From: Cordia subcordata
Lineage: Eukaryota; Streptophyta; Magnoliopsida; Boraginales; Cordiaceae
NCBI GenBank assembly: GCA_028554755.1
Contig: JAPTOF010000019.1
Location: 1,560,001-1,624,000 of the forward strand
Direction: 5' to 3'
Length of the DNA: 64,000 bases
The notes below the pieces were generated by a model that was given only the letters and a program-made list of their open reading frames with translations, had not been told where the DNA came from and made no database searches. The position numbers were made by a program, and so were the translations under genes. Positions 50,623 to 63,635 of the stretch are shown here, one piece after another. Positions within the stretch are counted from its first letter, which is position 1. The number at the start of each line of letters is the position of its first letter.

Positions 50623-52885
50623 CCGCGGCGCTGGGCTTGTGCGTGTGTGGGACGTGGTGGTAGTGGACTTATATTTATGCAATTATGCTCAGACTGATGC
50701 CAACTGCCAATCTCTCTGTGCTTCCGTTTTGTCCCTCCTCAAGTGGGCCCTACACCCCCCCCCCAACTCTTCTGTAAAATCCTTTTCGTCTCTTTGCTTC
50801 CCGTTAAAGAAAAGCCATTTCATTTTCACGAACTTGGTTTTGCCTGATTGTTGTATTTGCATTGTTTATTATATACACAAGGTTTTCGCATTTTGTTATC
50901 TTCTACTACCTACAAACAATTTTGCTTTTAACATGGTAATGTTGCTTATTGCACATTAATCTGATTGAAACAGTTTCTCTCATGTGTATATAATTGCTTC
51001 GGTTTTATGAAATTATCACATTGCTAATAAGTCTTGGTCAACATTAAAAGGAAAAAGAATATCATGGACAACTACAAGAACATACAACTTTCAGATTTTC
51101 ATTAACTTGCAAATTTGAAAGCAGTCGTAGATCACTACAAAAGCGTAAGAAATTATATTAATAGTACGCTGTAGTCAACGTTACAAGCACACTTCATCCA
51201 ATCACTTCTTTTACTTATTTCATTTACAAGAACTTTTAAAAAGCAAAGCCAACTAGGCTCTAAAATTGGTTTCAAAAAAAAATTATCTTCACTATTGATT
51301 TGACCCTATAAATCTGTAATTTGAGCACGCTACTCCAAATGCTCTACTACACATTAATCCCTTGGGGTTTACTGTCAAAAGAGTAATAGATGAATTTCAC
51401 TCCACAGCAGAAAAAGAAAAATAAAAATACATGTAATTAATTCCGTACAGAAAGCAAAAGTCCAAGTTGCTATACTAGTTTGATTATATATATACGATGA
51501 TGACTCACGTTCACTCAAAGGTGAATCACGGACAGAGAGGTAATAAGCCAAAAAAATAAATGCAAAAGCAGAATATAATCCAAAGCAAACAAACTAAAAC
51601 CACAAGATAATATGAAGGGTTTAACTTGACGGCTAAGGTTGATTGTGATTTAATTAACCGGTTCAAATAAAGAAATATGTCTTAGACCTGACGACTCAGC
51701 TGGGCTGTTATATTGATTTTCACCTCGCACTCCGTGAAACGGAGCTTAAGGATTTGTCACTTCGGTACGATTGCGGAGAAAGCAAAATTGTTTTGGGTCA
51801 AATCAATGTGACTGTTCGCAAAGTCATGCTGCATTTGAAAGGGACAAATACAATATTTATCATTTTATAATCCCATATAAAAAAATTGAAAAATAGTAGT
51901 TACTATCATAAAGTTATTAAAAAAAATGATTCTTAAATAATTTTTTTTGTTAGAGTTATAAAAATATAAGATAAAATTGCTTACTCATATTTTATTGAAA
52001 CTGACAAAATTAATGAAATTTTTAATTAATAATATTTTTTATACATTATATGTTTACTATAATGATCTTTCTATACCTGATACTTATTTGTTATCAAATA
52101 TTTCAAGATATGAGATGTTTTATTATTTTAAATTATAAATTTATTTGAAACATATTAATAAGATGATATAAGGTGACCCTTAATTAAAATTCTCATGTCT
52201 AATTGGCTGAATTCCTTCGATTCCTGACCATCATGATCACAGAAACGCCTCTTTTGTATCTCTTGCAAGCAAAGTGATGATGAAGCAGAAACCCTGGAGG
52301 AAAAATGTGTTCGAAGTATTTTGCTCTTTTGAAATTAAAGCAAACCCCCGATTTAGACTTTCTATTACTATGTTGACCTACAAAAGAAAATGACTTTAGT
52401 AGTATGTTGACCTAGAAAAAGGGAAGACAGTACGATTCATAAATATATATATATATATGAATATGATGATAAAAATAATTAAAGAAATTTTAATTTGAAT
52501 TACTACTTATTTTTCTAATGATCTACAAAGAAAATTTTAATAATTTAAATACATCATTTTTAACCATGAGGATGGCTCTAGAGCCTCACGAAGTAAGAGA
52601 ACTTATCCAGTATCACTTAAACAAATATCTTGGTTTTTGGTGCACTTGGGAATTGAACTTGTATTGATAAGTAGATTAAGTTTGTCAATCAATATTAATG
52701 AACTTATGTAGAAAACAAATATACCATATTTTTGTTGCTAATATATTTTTGTGCATCCTTATCCTATGCGGAGAACTATTACATTAGCCATTATTGTATG
52801 TTAATTTCACATGTAGTAAATTACTTAATTAGTGGGGAGTGTGAATTTTGAACACAAATTCGTGATTGCAAATACTCATAAACTA
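50623..52885. other. Intergenic spacer
   Basis: AT-rich with an (AT)n run at about 52443-52458. Around 52565-52690 the sequence resembles a degenerate retroposon scrap but lacks clear boxes. No gene. Confidence 0.4.
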
Positions 52886-52990
52886 GGCTATGTTTGTTAT
52901 ATGTTTATCTAAAATTTTAAATTCAAAAAAATATATAAAAGTAATATGCTTTTCATTTCAGATAAACATATAACCAACACAGCACTAATC
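52886..52990. mobile_element. Complete mini-MITE (about 105 bp) of the hairpin family
   Basis: GGCTATGTTTGTTATATGTT, then TATCTAAAAT at the left; the complement of the right end reads GTGCTGTGTTGGTTATATGT, then TTATCTGAAATGAAAAGCAT. Near-perfect inverted repeats meet at an AT-rich centre. The right arm matches the copies inside patatin introns. Confidence 0.75.
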
Positions 52991-53485
52991 TAATCGTTTC
53001 GAGGTTTTTAATTGCTTTTGTCTTCTAAAAGCAGTTAGGTCATTTTTTAATGGTGGTTAAATTGCTAATCTTATGTTGGCAAATTCACTTTCAACCCCAT
53101 AACCATTGCAATAAAATGCATAAACAATCAATGACACATTTATGATCTAATTAAGATTTTCATTAATTAAAAAGGCTAGTATAATTGCCGGGCATTGTTT
53201 CCTCGAAGGAGTTTTACACATTGCAAAGAAAAACCTTTCAAGAAGCAATACTTTGCTTTTTCGCCTTTTTGTGGTCAAAACAACAAAATAAATGCACCCT
53301 CATTTGCTTTAAATTAAATTAAACCAAAACAAAACTATAAAAAAAAAATGTCAAACCCGTAAATTGACGTATAAGACCAAGGTTAGTATTAGATGACTCA
53401 AGCAAATGTAGGGGTAAAATGGGGAAATGAGGTAACAGGGTACAGAGACAATGTGGCAACTCAGAGACGCATTAAATCATTCGCT
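52991..53485. other. Spacer upstream of the LBD gene
   Basis: No gene recognised; promoter side of the LBD36-like gene. Confidence 0.4.
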
Positions 53486-53488
53486 TAG

Positions 53489-55065
53489 CATATATATATG
53501 TAAAGGCCGTAAATGCCCATAATTCTCATTTCTCTCTCCCTTGTGGGAAACAGAAACCAAAAAAACAAAACACAAACAAAACCCTTGCCCTGTTTCAATC
53601 CGACGGTCAATACACCTCGTTTGTCCACAGTTACGTCTCGGATTAAACCACAGCCCAATTTACGCACAAAAAAATTTCAAAAAAGATGACGTCGGCTATA
53701 TATTGTTAATCATCTCCCCCTTTTCTTCCCATTTCGCTTTCTTTTATTGTTTTCGGTTAAAGTCACTCATTCTTTAAATTTTTTTCACTGTTTTAGCTTA
53801 CCCCCCTAGTCTCCATTTTCGATAAAAGAAAAGCAAGAAAGGAAAAAAATATGTTTTTTGGGTTTTGTTTTCTGCTTTTTTGGGATCGTGAAAGTTAAAG
53901 AAGATTGGATCGAGCGCTATTGCACTTGAACCCTAGACGAGACCTTCTCTACTCTCTCTCTCTCTCTCTCCGATGAACAAAGGTTTCATTTTCATCCATT
54001 TCTTTAAAATCTTTTCAAACCTCTCTCTCTTCTCATTCTTTAACGTCAAACGACGTCGATTTTGAAGCTTCATTTCTTTTCTGCAGTTGTTACGTGTTCA
54101 AGGGAGAGAGACAAGGTTTGGAAGCTTGATCTGAAAGGCTCTTTTTTCTGATATATTCAAAACATTGAAGGTAATTTTTTTTTTAATTTTTTTCTAATAT
54201 TTTTTTTTCTTAGGTGTCGTTTTTGTTTATGGTTTTGGATGTGAGAGAAGGTTTGGTTGGATAAGGAAAGATATTGACGTTTGGATTATAGGCAAAGGAA
54301 ACAGTTTTATTTTTGGCCCTTTCATTTTTGTTTGCCATTTTTTTAAAAAATTTTCCATTTGTGTTTGTTTTTGTTTGTGTGCTTGTGGTTTCTTGATTTT
54401 CCTGAAGAGACATGGATCTAGAAAGATCGTTTCTACAGCAACCCAGTCTTTCTTGCATTCCAAGTTGATGAAATTTTGATAAAAATAAAATTTGAAAGAC
54501 CAAACATTAAAATGAGAAACTCGCTCGTTTGCTGTAAACGTTTCCAGAAATCCATCATAGATTATCAAGAAAAGAAGAAGCTCAGTCTACATTAATGTTC
54601 TTAAAAGTCATTTTTTAGGGTTTTATTTTTAATTTTTTTAAGAAAAAAACCTTAGAAATGTTCAAGAAGTGGTGGATTTCTTTCTATATTTTTCTTGCTG
54701 TTCTCATTGCTCTTTTTCTTTACGGTTCATGATTTTCATCAATTAAATTAAATATATGATAAATATGAAATGAATGTATGTATAGATTTCATGTATCGTC
54801 ATTATTATTGACTTTCCATGTCGACTGCGATCTCCTCTTTCTCTTTATTCGAAAAACGAAGCTTCGCTGAATGCCATAATACACAGGCATTAATATAATC
54901 ACGCATATATATGCAATATATTTTATATATCTTCTTTCTCTCTCTCTATATATTTGTTTAGGGTGTGTAGTAGTGTGTGCGCATATCGTACCATAGATTT
55001 TATTTCTCTCTCTTGCGATTGTCTTTGAGAATTTTGTTTATTGAAGTGAATGAGTGGTGATGTAG
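53489..55065 (+). promoter_or_regulatory. LBD36-like promoter/leader with probable 5'-UTR intron
   Basis: A TATATATATATG box is at about 53489-53500. CT-rich leader sequence (including (CT)n at 53951-53970) follows, then a good donor ATTGAAG/GTAATTT at 54170/54171 and an acceptor GATGTAG at 55065, 12 bases before the first ATG of the coding sequence. A 5'-UTR intron is known in the related AS2 gene. A short upstream ORF begins ATGAACAAAGG at 53974. All inferred from sequence; needs transcript support. Confidence 0.45.
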
Positions 55066-55077
55066 ACGGCATTGACC

Positions 55078-56199
55078 ATGATGGAATTGATGTGTACAGA
55101 ATCATATAAGAAAAGGAAAATGTCGTCGTCAAGTTCGCCGTGCGCGGCGTGCAAGCTGCTCCGTCGGAAATGCACGCAGGAGTGCGTGTTTGCCCCGTAT
55201 TTTCCACCGGACAACCCTCAAAAGTTCTCCAACGTTCACAAGGTGTTCGGCGCCAGTAACGTTGCGAAGCTCCTCAACGAACTCGACGCGTCTCAGCGTG
55301 AAGACGCCGTGAATTCGCTTGCTTACGAGGCCGAGTACCGCCTACGAGACCCCGTCTACGGCTGCGTCGGACTGATCTCGATACTTCAGCATAAGCTGGC
55401 GCAGGTTAAGGGCGAGCTGTTGGCTGCGAAAAAGGAGTTGGCATCTTATATTGGGCCGTCGGCGATGTTGCCGATGATTGAGCATCCGGGATTATTTCAG
55501 CAACATCCGGCGAATATGGCATCCCCGTCCGCGGCGGCGGTTATGCAGTATAATATGCAGCAGCAGCAGCAAGCGATGTTGGGGATGCCGACGGGTGTGA
55601 TGCCACATGCTGCTGCTGCTCCGTTGATAATAAGGGAACCGCAGCAGCAACAGCAGCAGATGATGGAGGCGCAGCAGTTGGCGGGGGTTGTGGCGGCTAC
55701 GGAGCAGCAAGACTTGATGCGGAGTTACGAGCGTCAACAGCAGCAAGAAATGCTCAGGTTTCATAGTGGTTATGATGTTGTTACAGCGACTGGGTATAAT
55801 CAGATGAATGATGCGGCGGCTGGTGGTGCTATGCAGCAGCCTATCTTGGCTTTGGGACATGAACAATCGCATTTACATGCTCAGCCTCATCACCATGAAC
55901 AATCACTTTTACATGCTCATCAGCCTCATCACCATGAACAATCACTTTTACATGCTCAGCCTCATCCCCATGAGCAGTCGCATTTACACGATCAATCTCA
56001 CCTCCACCCCCATCATCAGCTACAGTTGCAGTTGCAGTCGCAGCTCATGCTACAACACCCACACCCACACCCACAGCCACCGCCGCAACATCAATTACAG
56101 GCCATTCCCACCACACAACAACAACAGCAGCAGCAACAGCATCAGCAGCATCAGAGAGACAAAAGCGAGGAACGGATCAATCTTGGCCCTTCATGTTAA
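55078..56199 (+). CDS. LBD36: LOB-domain transcription factor, LBD36/ASL1-like
   Basis: Plant-specific nuclear DNA-binding protein of the AS2/LOB family, controlling organ boundaries and leaf or flower patterning. Single coding exon, 373 aa from the ATG at 55078; an alternative start at 55120 (MSSSSSPCAAC) would align better with short family members. The LOB domain shows CAACKLLRRKCTQECVFAPY (CX2CX6CX3C zinc motif), the GAS block (KVFGASNVAKLLNELDASQR) and the Leu-zipper-like DPVYGCVGLISILQHKLAQV. YIGPSAMLP and EAQQLAGVVA agree with LBD36/ASL1 as I recall. The C-terminal third is Gln- and His-rich with a repeated HEQS-LLHAQPHHH module and ends SEERINLGPSC. A possible 3'-UTR intron (donor about 56267, acceptor about 57615) is speculative. 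Confidence 0.92.
   Translation: MMELMCTESYKKRKMSSSSSPCAACKLLRRKCTQECVFAPYFPPDNPQKFSNVHKVFGASNVAKLLNELDASQREDAVNSLAYEAEYRLRDPVYGCVGLISILQHKLAQVKGELLAAKKELASYIGPSAMLPMIEHPGLFQQHPANMASPSAAAVMQYNMQQQQQAMLGMPTGVMPHAAAAPLIIREPQQQQQQMMEAQQLAGVVAATEQQDLMRSYERQQQQEMLRFHSGYDVVTATGYNQMNDAAAGGAMQQPILALGHEQSHLHAQPHHHEQSLLHAHQPHHHEQSLLHAQPHPHEQSHLHDQSHLHPHHQLQLQLQSQLMLQHPHPHPQPPPQHQLQAIPTTQQQQQQQQHQQHQRDKSEERINLGPSC
55856..56010 (+). repeat. In-frame coding minisatellite (His/Gln-rich module) in the LBD gene
   Basis: CATGAACAATCRCWTTTACA-type units recur about every 42-48 bp, each encoding HEQS(H/L)LHAQPHHH. At least four units with codon-level differences can be read. Confidence 0.8.
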
Positions 56200-58072
56200 A
56201 AAAATGTCTTTTTCAGAAGTTCACATGTCCTCCAAGCTTTATTCTTTTCAACAATTGCTAATCCAGGTAACACACACACACACAAAAACACGCTCTGTCT
56301 GTCTCTCTCTCTCTCTTTTGTCTCTCCTTCTGTCTCTTTCAGTGCATTCAATTGGGGTTGATGTGTTGATAGTTGACTTGCATTTATTTGGCTGTGCTGA
56401 GATTTGGCTTTGCATCTTTTCACATGATGACATTGGGGTGATATTCTTTCAGTGGCCTTTAGAAGGCAAAATTTACTCCCTCCTTTATGTTTCTGTTTGG
56501 ATGGGGGGCGGGGGTGATGTGGTAAAGGGAATTATTGTCTTTTCACTGCCCAGATATGTCACCAGCCTATAATCATAGCCCCTACTCCGTTTAACCCTAA
56601 GTACTTTCATACTTTTTGATCCCAGTATGCACTTCATCTGAGTCTCGTATTTTTGGCCAAAATTAGCATATGTCTCTTTCCTCTATTCCCAACAGAATGA
56701 GCTAATTAATGCATGAATTTGAATACTTTCAAAGATGGGTCGTTTATTTTTCCTTGTTTTTATTTTCATGTGTAATTTTATGGTTAATACGTTAGATCTG
56801 ATTAGAAGTAGCTACGTCTGATTCGAATCTCTAGTCATGTATAATAATAGATTTGTACATTGAAGTTGTCCTTCTCTCTTTATGCTAGGCTTGTGTGGGG
56901 TGGGGGGCTTGTGTGCTGTGTTTATTGTGCTTAAAAGAGTCAACGAGACAAAGAGATCGATGAAGGAAGTTTATGGCTGGTGCTGCATATATAGGGGCCT
57001 GGCAAAATGAAGTTTAGTTGCACAAGTATGTTAGGATAATAGCATATCAAACAAATGTTAAAAATTTTCGAGGTTTCTCTTTGTCCTTCCACACTATGTA
57101 TGACTTTGAAGGAGGAGAAAAATATGATGTAGTATTTTAAGAAGATTGGAAGCTTAGTTGTCTCCTGCACTGGGCACAACCGTATCTTTTAATTAGGCCA
57201 AAGGATTGATTGCCTCTAGAGTAAAGCATGGTTTAGGCTTTATATCGTTATCAGCTACAAAAAGATGTTTTCCGGTGTGTCGTTTACTTGCTCCCTCCAC
57301 ACAATGGAGATCATATGTATGTTAAACACAAAACCCTTAATTAGCATATACCATCTTTTTGCTACTTCTAATTCTGATTAGGAGATTTCTTCCTGCACTT
57401 TGTCAATTTTCACAGAGAGACAACAAATTTAGGGGTTTGATCATTTGAATATGATGCGATTCTTTTCTTTTGTTTTTTTCTACCTACCTTATAGAAAATA
57501 CTCTTCTTGCAAATATCTTGTAAACCCATGAGAAGTACTGTTTAATACATAAACAATTGTTTCATACTTGTATTCGTATTAACTGTTTTGGCTTTCCTCT
57601 TTGTCTCAATTGCAGCTAATTTCTGCCGTATAAAAGCGTACAAAGATTAGAAGAAGAGTAAATGACACATTACTGAAAGGAGAATACTATCTGAGGCATA
57701 TATTCACATATAGGATTCGTAAGTAATTAGGATTTTCTTTTTCTCCTTTCTGGGGTTTTGAAGAGGACTACAATATTTTGTAATGTAGGTTATGACCTTA
57801 ACTATAGTTTTTTTTTTTTTTTTGTCTTTCCTTTGTTTTTTCACGTTCTCAAACTAAACTTCTTTCTGCCGGAATTACAGTATATAAAAAAAGTCATTTG
57901 ACCAATCTTTTGACTTTGTCTTCTTGTGTTGCATATATTTGTTTAATATATAGTCACCATAATATATATAACATTTTAATGGTTCGATTTTTATGTACTA
58001 ACTTGTAACTAGATATTAGTAGAAACTACAATCATTTGAAAACGTTTAACTACAGTGAGGGCAATTTGCAAC

Positions 58073-58115
<43 letters not shown>

Positions 58116-60847
58116 TTTTTTTTTGGGAAAAAAATAAAGATTTCAGTATCCTCATTAATGTAATAAACGAGTAGACTAAATGATGGTGAAGTGATGAAAC
58201 CCTTTCACCAAGATGGCATGACAATGCCGGATAATTTATTCTACATTTTGCATAATTACATATAAAAGCTGTGGTACCTCTAAATCTTAATGATAAGAAG
58301 GTTTATCATAATAAATCTAGTGGATGATAAGGTCCAACAGTGAACCTCCCCATATATATGTATATCCACCCGTCTTGGAATGTGAAAATTATTTTGTGTG
58401 GCTTGTTTGACCATAGTTGTTATTTTAATCCCGTGACAATTATGTCCGGCTGATGAATCGTGGGGTTTATTAATATAAAACACGACTTCGCAGATGGTTT
58501 GTGGAATTCGTTTTATATCCCTATCATAATCAACGATCTCATAGATTTTATGAAATTTTGGTTAGATGGCCCATGTGCACTTGGTTTTTATAACTCGTTC
58601 ATCTTTACTATTAACTAGGCATGATTAGATCCTTTTTAGTATTAAGTTTCTCAACTACCGTTGAGAACCCTTGTGTATGTATGGATGTAGTTTTGCAGAA
58701 TTCCATAGTCGCCTGCACATGCCTCCTTTACTATAACTCTTTCATTTGTACGTTAACCACTGGTCCTCTTTTGGGGAAGGAAACCCAATAAACAAAAAAA
58801 CACACAAAAAAAAAAAAAAAGAAATTTACTCAACCGACCTCTCTGAAAATATATTTATATATATGAAAAGTAAAATAGAAGCAAGTAACGTGACTTTCAC
58901 ACTGGAGAGGCATACGGTCCTCAAGGGGTTTGCTTCACAGTTCACTGTGTTTTTTTTTAATTTTTTAATTTTTATTTTTTCAAAAAAAAGGAGAAGGTAC
59001 AACTTCAATGGCATGGACCATGTAGTACTGAATGGTTTCAGGTAGAGACAAAGAAAGGTGTCCGATAATATATTTTGTGTACGCACTCAGTCAATATATG
59101 TATAAAGACAAAAAACTAAGGAAGAAATATCCTCCCCATGACCCTGGCAAAGGTGGGCGACGAGCGTGTGTTGTGCACGCCTGCACTTGCTTTCAAACAA
59201 GCTTTTTTTTTTTTTCCCCCCCCCCCCCCCCCTTTTCTGTCTCTGTTGGGGTTGTCTATTTTTTCTTCTAATTGTTTTCCCTTTTTCAATCTTTTTTTAG
59301 ATTCATCAAGATCAGATTTTGTGTTCTTGGCTTTGCGTGACGTATGGACTACATTATTTGCTTTTATCTTTGCCCACTCAATCACATAAACTTTGGCAAG
59401 AGAAGGAAAAAAAAAAAAAAACCCATGATTGGCAATCTGATAATAATCACTATAAGACAAAGATAATTATATTCCTAGTAAGACAACATATGATTTCATT
59501 CTATGTCATATCATAAAACGTTAATTAGTAGTTTTTACTCTGTTGTGGTAATCATAGGTATTCATCCAACAATCGAGTCCAGATATCTGGTATATGTTAT
59601 CTTTTCACATTAACACTTTTTTTGTCTAATGTTTTCTAAAGCAGTCTGCATTTTTTTTTAAAAGAAAAGTTATTGCATATGTAGAATTTTGGTTGAGTTT
59701 AACATGTGTTCTTTCTTCTCTACATGTGTTTGCCACAAATTCCTAATGTTAGCTGCACGGTTATAATTAATCTAGGTACGACTTATTAGATGATCCTCTT
59801 TTTCTAATAAAATTAGAAAAATGTTTATAAAAGAACTAATCTTTTCTTCCTTTTCTTTTTCTTTTTTTTGTTGCTATCAAATAATCCAAACATACGAGTA
59901 GATGGTTCTCAAATTTTTTGTCTGCTTTGAGGTAGGGTATTACTAAACACAGTATTAAATTTGGGACTAATTTTTTTTATCAGGTCGAGAGTGGTGAAAA
60001 GAAGACCTTCCAACAAAAGCGAGTAGATAATTGCTCAAGTTCTCAAGTTTTTTGACAAATGTTTTATTTTGCTCGAAAATGTTAAAGGAATAGTTTGATG
60101 GGGCATGACACTGGAACCAAGGCCCACGGATGAAGTGAAAACCTATTTATTGGCCCTGGTTGGTTTTATGGATCGAGATTCTTTTAAGTTGCCCTCTTAT
60201 ATGGGCCATGTTTTTTGGCTTTCGGCTGGATGTGCCATGGTGTATGTCACCAGCGTGATGCGTGGTCTTGTGTGAGCTGTGAATATTGTAATTTTAGTTT
60301 AAATATATAAATATTTATTTGATTGCATAAATTATAAAAAGTAATAAATTGATTTTTATTTTGAATAAAATAATTTTTAATTAAATAAATTTAGGACTGG
60401 TATGGATTAATTTATATAAACTTTCTTTTTCACTTTTGGTTTCTGAACTTTTCTTTTCCTTTATTTTTTCTCTTCCTTCTTGTTGTTGGTTGAACAAATT
60501 AAATGCAGAAGACGATTTTTTTTTTTTAATTGAATCAAGTCAACTTATAACAATCATGATTCATGCACAAGAGAAAATGAAAAGGGTATATATAAATATA
60601 TTCATAGTAACACCAAAACATTAATTGTTCAAAATATTAATTCTACATATTTTCATGCATGCAATAATCCGAAAGTCGAATAACTTCATGCAACACAAAA
60701 TTAGAGGCGTCCAACTCCCAAGAGGCAACATCTTGCTTTTACAAAACAAAATGAGATCTAATTAGCACCTCTACGTATACAACAGTACTAATATAATATA
60801 TTGACATAATTTTGTCTATAATTAAGTTATTATCCGATAATTAGACA
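56200..60847. other. Long intergenic region downstream of the LBD gene
   Basis: Contains (AC)n at 56270-56282 and (CT)n at 56303-56315, (GA)n at about 58076-58110, a long oligo-T then oligo-C tract at 59202-59233, and A/T runs. No frame has a recognisable domain. Confidence 0.5.
59202..59233. repeat. Oligo-T/oligo-C homopyrimidine tract
   Basis: About 14 T followed by about 17 C on the + strand. A pure pyrimidine strand of this length can form triplex DNA, and its length may be uncertain in the assembly. Confidence 0.8.
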
Positions 60848-60882
60848 TATATATATATACATATATATATATATATGTCTGC
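60848..60882. repeat. (AT)n microsatellite next to the GARP gene 3' end
   Basis: Alternating TA run broken by two ACA interruptions, about 60 bp downstream of the stop codon of the minus-strand gene. Confidence 0.75.
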
Positions 60883-60942
60883 AAAATTTGGGGGTGCTGC
60901 AAAATCCCCACCACTAGATCTGTCCACCAAGTACTCTTGGAA

Positions 60943-62727
60943 CTACGGGAACTCGGACTTATCTTCTTCGTCTGCTTCCATGCTCTCACCGCCGACGTGA
61001 AGAGGGCCTGGTGGAGTAGTCGCAGTGTTTGATGTCGAAGCTTCCATGGATTGGTGTTGCAGGGGGTTTAGCAACATGGGATCTGCTGGTGGTGGGGGTG
61101 CATTTGATGAGGTGGGTGGGAGCTTGCGCAGATGAATCCTATACTTCTGCAATTTATTACATCCGAAAATGTTTGAGAAATTATTTTTGGTAGAAATTAA
61201 TGGGACATAAATAAAGCCAAAAAAAAAAGTTTGGATATGTGTTTCTTTAATTACTAATTAATTACCTGCAAATGACTCTTCACTTGATCATTTGTCAGGC
61301 CTTCTACCTGCATTATGTCCCTAATCTGTTTAGGGGTGGCCGCTGCAACACAGACAAAACCACCTCTATATTAGATTTTTGCTCTTTTTGTTTTTGTTTT
61401 TTGTTATCCAGACGACAAGAAACTCATTCTAAATGATTAATTGTATTTATATTGTGTTTGTTATATGCTTATTTGAAATTTCAATCTGAAAAGTATATCA
61501 AAATTCAAGATTTCATGTAAGTATATAACAAACATTCATTCAAGACTACAAACCCTTATATTATTCCCATATCTATGACCACATTTTCGGCAGCTTTTTC
61601 ATTTTTCACTGTTGAATGAAGTCTGAATATCCAAGCTAAGTGACTTTTTTATTCATTAAAAATCACAACCCCAAAAAGAATTAAAAAAAGAAGAAGTTTA
61701 TTTAAAAAATAAAAAGTAGAAGTCTTCAGTGCATGGTTAATAACAAGTGGAGAATTAGCCAAAACGGGCAAATGTGGCTTATATATACCCTGTGCACCTC
61801 CAAGCCGCTGCAAAGCCCTTACGAACTGGTTATGGAGTAAGGGCGACCAGCAGCGCCTGGGTTTCCTTTGTTTGGGCAGGTTATTGCTACCAGATGCTCC
61901 GTCGATTCTGTTGTTCCCAGGATACCCCATTTCACCAATTGGCATGGACAAACTCAACCCAGCGCCATGATCAGCGGACCACATGATCATCTCATCTTTT
62001 CCTTTGTTCTGCTGCCTGATCATGGGCATACACCCCCCATCGTCCCTGGTCATACATGGCTGCTTAAACACTCTCCCTTTTGCTGCACCACTCTCTTCCT
62101 TCTCCAGCTGACGCCATCAAAATTCACTTTTAAATATCTGTACGTATGTGTGTGTGTGTGTGTGTTTATATATACAGATTCTTGATAATTAAGAAATATT
62201 GAAATGGAAAAGTTTTACGTAAGACTTACTGGGTGGGTGTGAAAGGGTTCGTACCCTACGGGAGTGGTCCAAAGTTTAGCACTCTTCAACCAATTTTTCT
62301 TGTCACTGACATCACCTATTCCTTTTGACCCTCCATCTTCATCAAATTGACCACTGCACTTCTTCATTGCTGGAAACTCCCTCTCCGCTAATCTTGCTTC
62401 ACATTGCTCTGCCTCCTCCTTCATCCTCTCAATTGCTGTAAACAAACATTGAATCATAATAATTGTATATATTTCTTCTATGTATAAGGAAAGATCCATG
62501 ATGAAATATTAAACGATAATACACACACTCACACACACACGCATACCTTCTCTTAAGAGGCACATGCAGATAGGAAGTTCAGTGTTGAAGCAACCAATCC
62601 TCCTTAATTCTTGTTCAAGAAGGTAAACATAGGCTCGTATCCTTTTCAACCTCATGGAAACATCATCGATGCCTGAGACTTCTGCTAAAAACTCACAAAT
62701 GATCATCGGAACAAAAACACCAGCCAT
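60943..62727 (-). CDS. HRS1/HHO (NIGT1)-type GARP G2-like transcription factor
   Basis: Exons from high to low coordinate: 62727-62547, 62435-62230, 62107-61789, 61342-61266, 61146-60943. They total 987 nt (328 aa). The N-terminus has the HHO helical region ([20 protein letters not shown], then [20 protein letters not shown]), which mediates dimerisation in the family, and the [12 protein letters not shown] motif of the HHO/EFM group. The GARP Myb-like DNA-binding domain spans exons 3-5: [20 protein letters not shown], then [20 protein letters not shown], then [18 protein letters not shown]. An LSLSM stretch in exon 3 is EAR-like but imperfect. Family members repress nitrate- and phosphate-response genes or control flowering; which branch applies is unresolved, with EFM/HHO5-like favoured. 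Intron 3 contains a mini-MITE. Confidence 0.92.
61451..61537. mobile_element. Mini-MITE in intron 3 of the GARP gene
   Basis: TTGTGTTTGTTATATGCTTA, then TTTGAAATTTCAATCTGAAAAG; the right half carries the inverted GTATATAACAAACAT. Same family as 52886-52990 and the patatin intron copies. Confidence 0.7.
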
Positions 62728-63635
62728 CTTCTAAAAGATATTTTTGTTAAAAAGCTTTTGCTTTGTATATATCTTTTGTTTTGAATGCGATGGAAAAAAA
62801 TGAAGCAAGCAGGTCCATTTATACATGCACAGTAGCATGAAAATGTATTAGCATGGGTGGCAAAATTGGAAACAGGTAATATTATGTTGGATTCTTTGGA
62901 AACAATTAGCTTAAACAGCTTTCTGTTTTCACTTTCGGGTCGTCGCATTTTTCGAGTTTGCTGACGCGACATATGCAAAAAATGGGTTTTGGGATTTTTG
63001 TTTGCCAATTTTGCCCCTGGAGACTGGAGATTGCTGAAATATTGTTCAGATATTAATGTAATCAGATTCTTTGTGATACAAGGTCCACTTTAAAACTGAA
63101 GCTTTTAATGCAATTCGTTTCACAAAGTTTATAAAACATAGCAAAAAGGAGGTCCAGTTGTGGGGTTATATGTGGTCAGCTCCGTTTTCTTCCTCGCCTT
63201 TTTCTTGGCTTGAAGAATGATGATTGGGATTACACTTTGGATGCCATGAATATATGGCATATTACCATTTTCATCTTTTCCGAGAAGCCAACTTTCTAAT
63301 TGAATTTGGGATTTAACTAAAACTATTGAATAATTAAGCTATTAAAAATGTTTTAATTAATCTTCAAGTTAGGCAATAAAATGATGGAGTAATTGCGATC
63401 ATAATGAACTTCTTGTCATTAAATGTAAGAAAGAATATTGATCAACCTTGTCACTTTTAGTACCTATATTTTGAATCCTTGAGCTTGTCACTTTTAAATT
63501 AGTACATATATTTTGGATCCTTGACATGATAAAAATCAAAACTACTTACCAATATAAAGCTTAAAATTTTGTCTAATTGCTCATAGTAAAACAATGGAAG
63601 TAAAACTGATTGGTGGTACGATTATATATCCAATA
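62728..63635. other. Promoter side of the GARP gene
   Basis: AT-rich upstream region with an ATG-poor leader; no further gene was seen. Confidence 0.5.

Noticed and set aside
50447..50959. 170-codon frame across microsatellites
   Set aside because: Composed of (AC)/(AT) repeats and homopolymer translation; no family similarity.
55072..55077. Earlier LBD start (MT...)
   Set aside because: The codon at 55072 is TTG, not ATG; the first ATG is 55078.
55492..56572. Long frames on both strands within the LBD gene
   Set aside because: Produced by CAG/CAT repeats in other frames of the LBD36 coding region.
56267..57615. 3'-UTR intron of the LBD gene
   Set aside because: Donor and acceptor are plausible but unsupported without transcripts; kept only as a remark.
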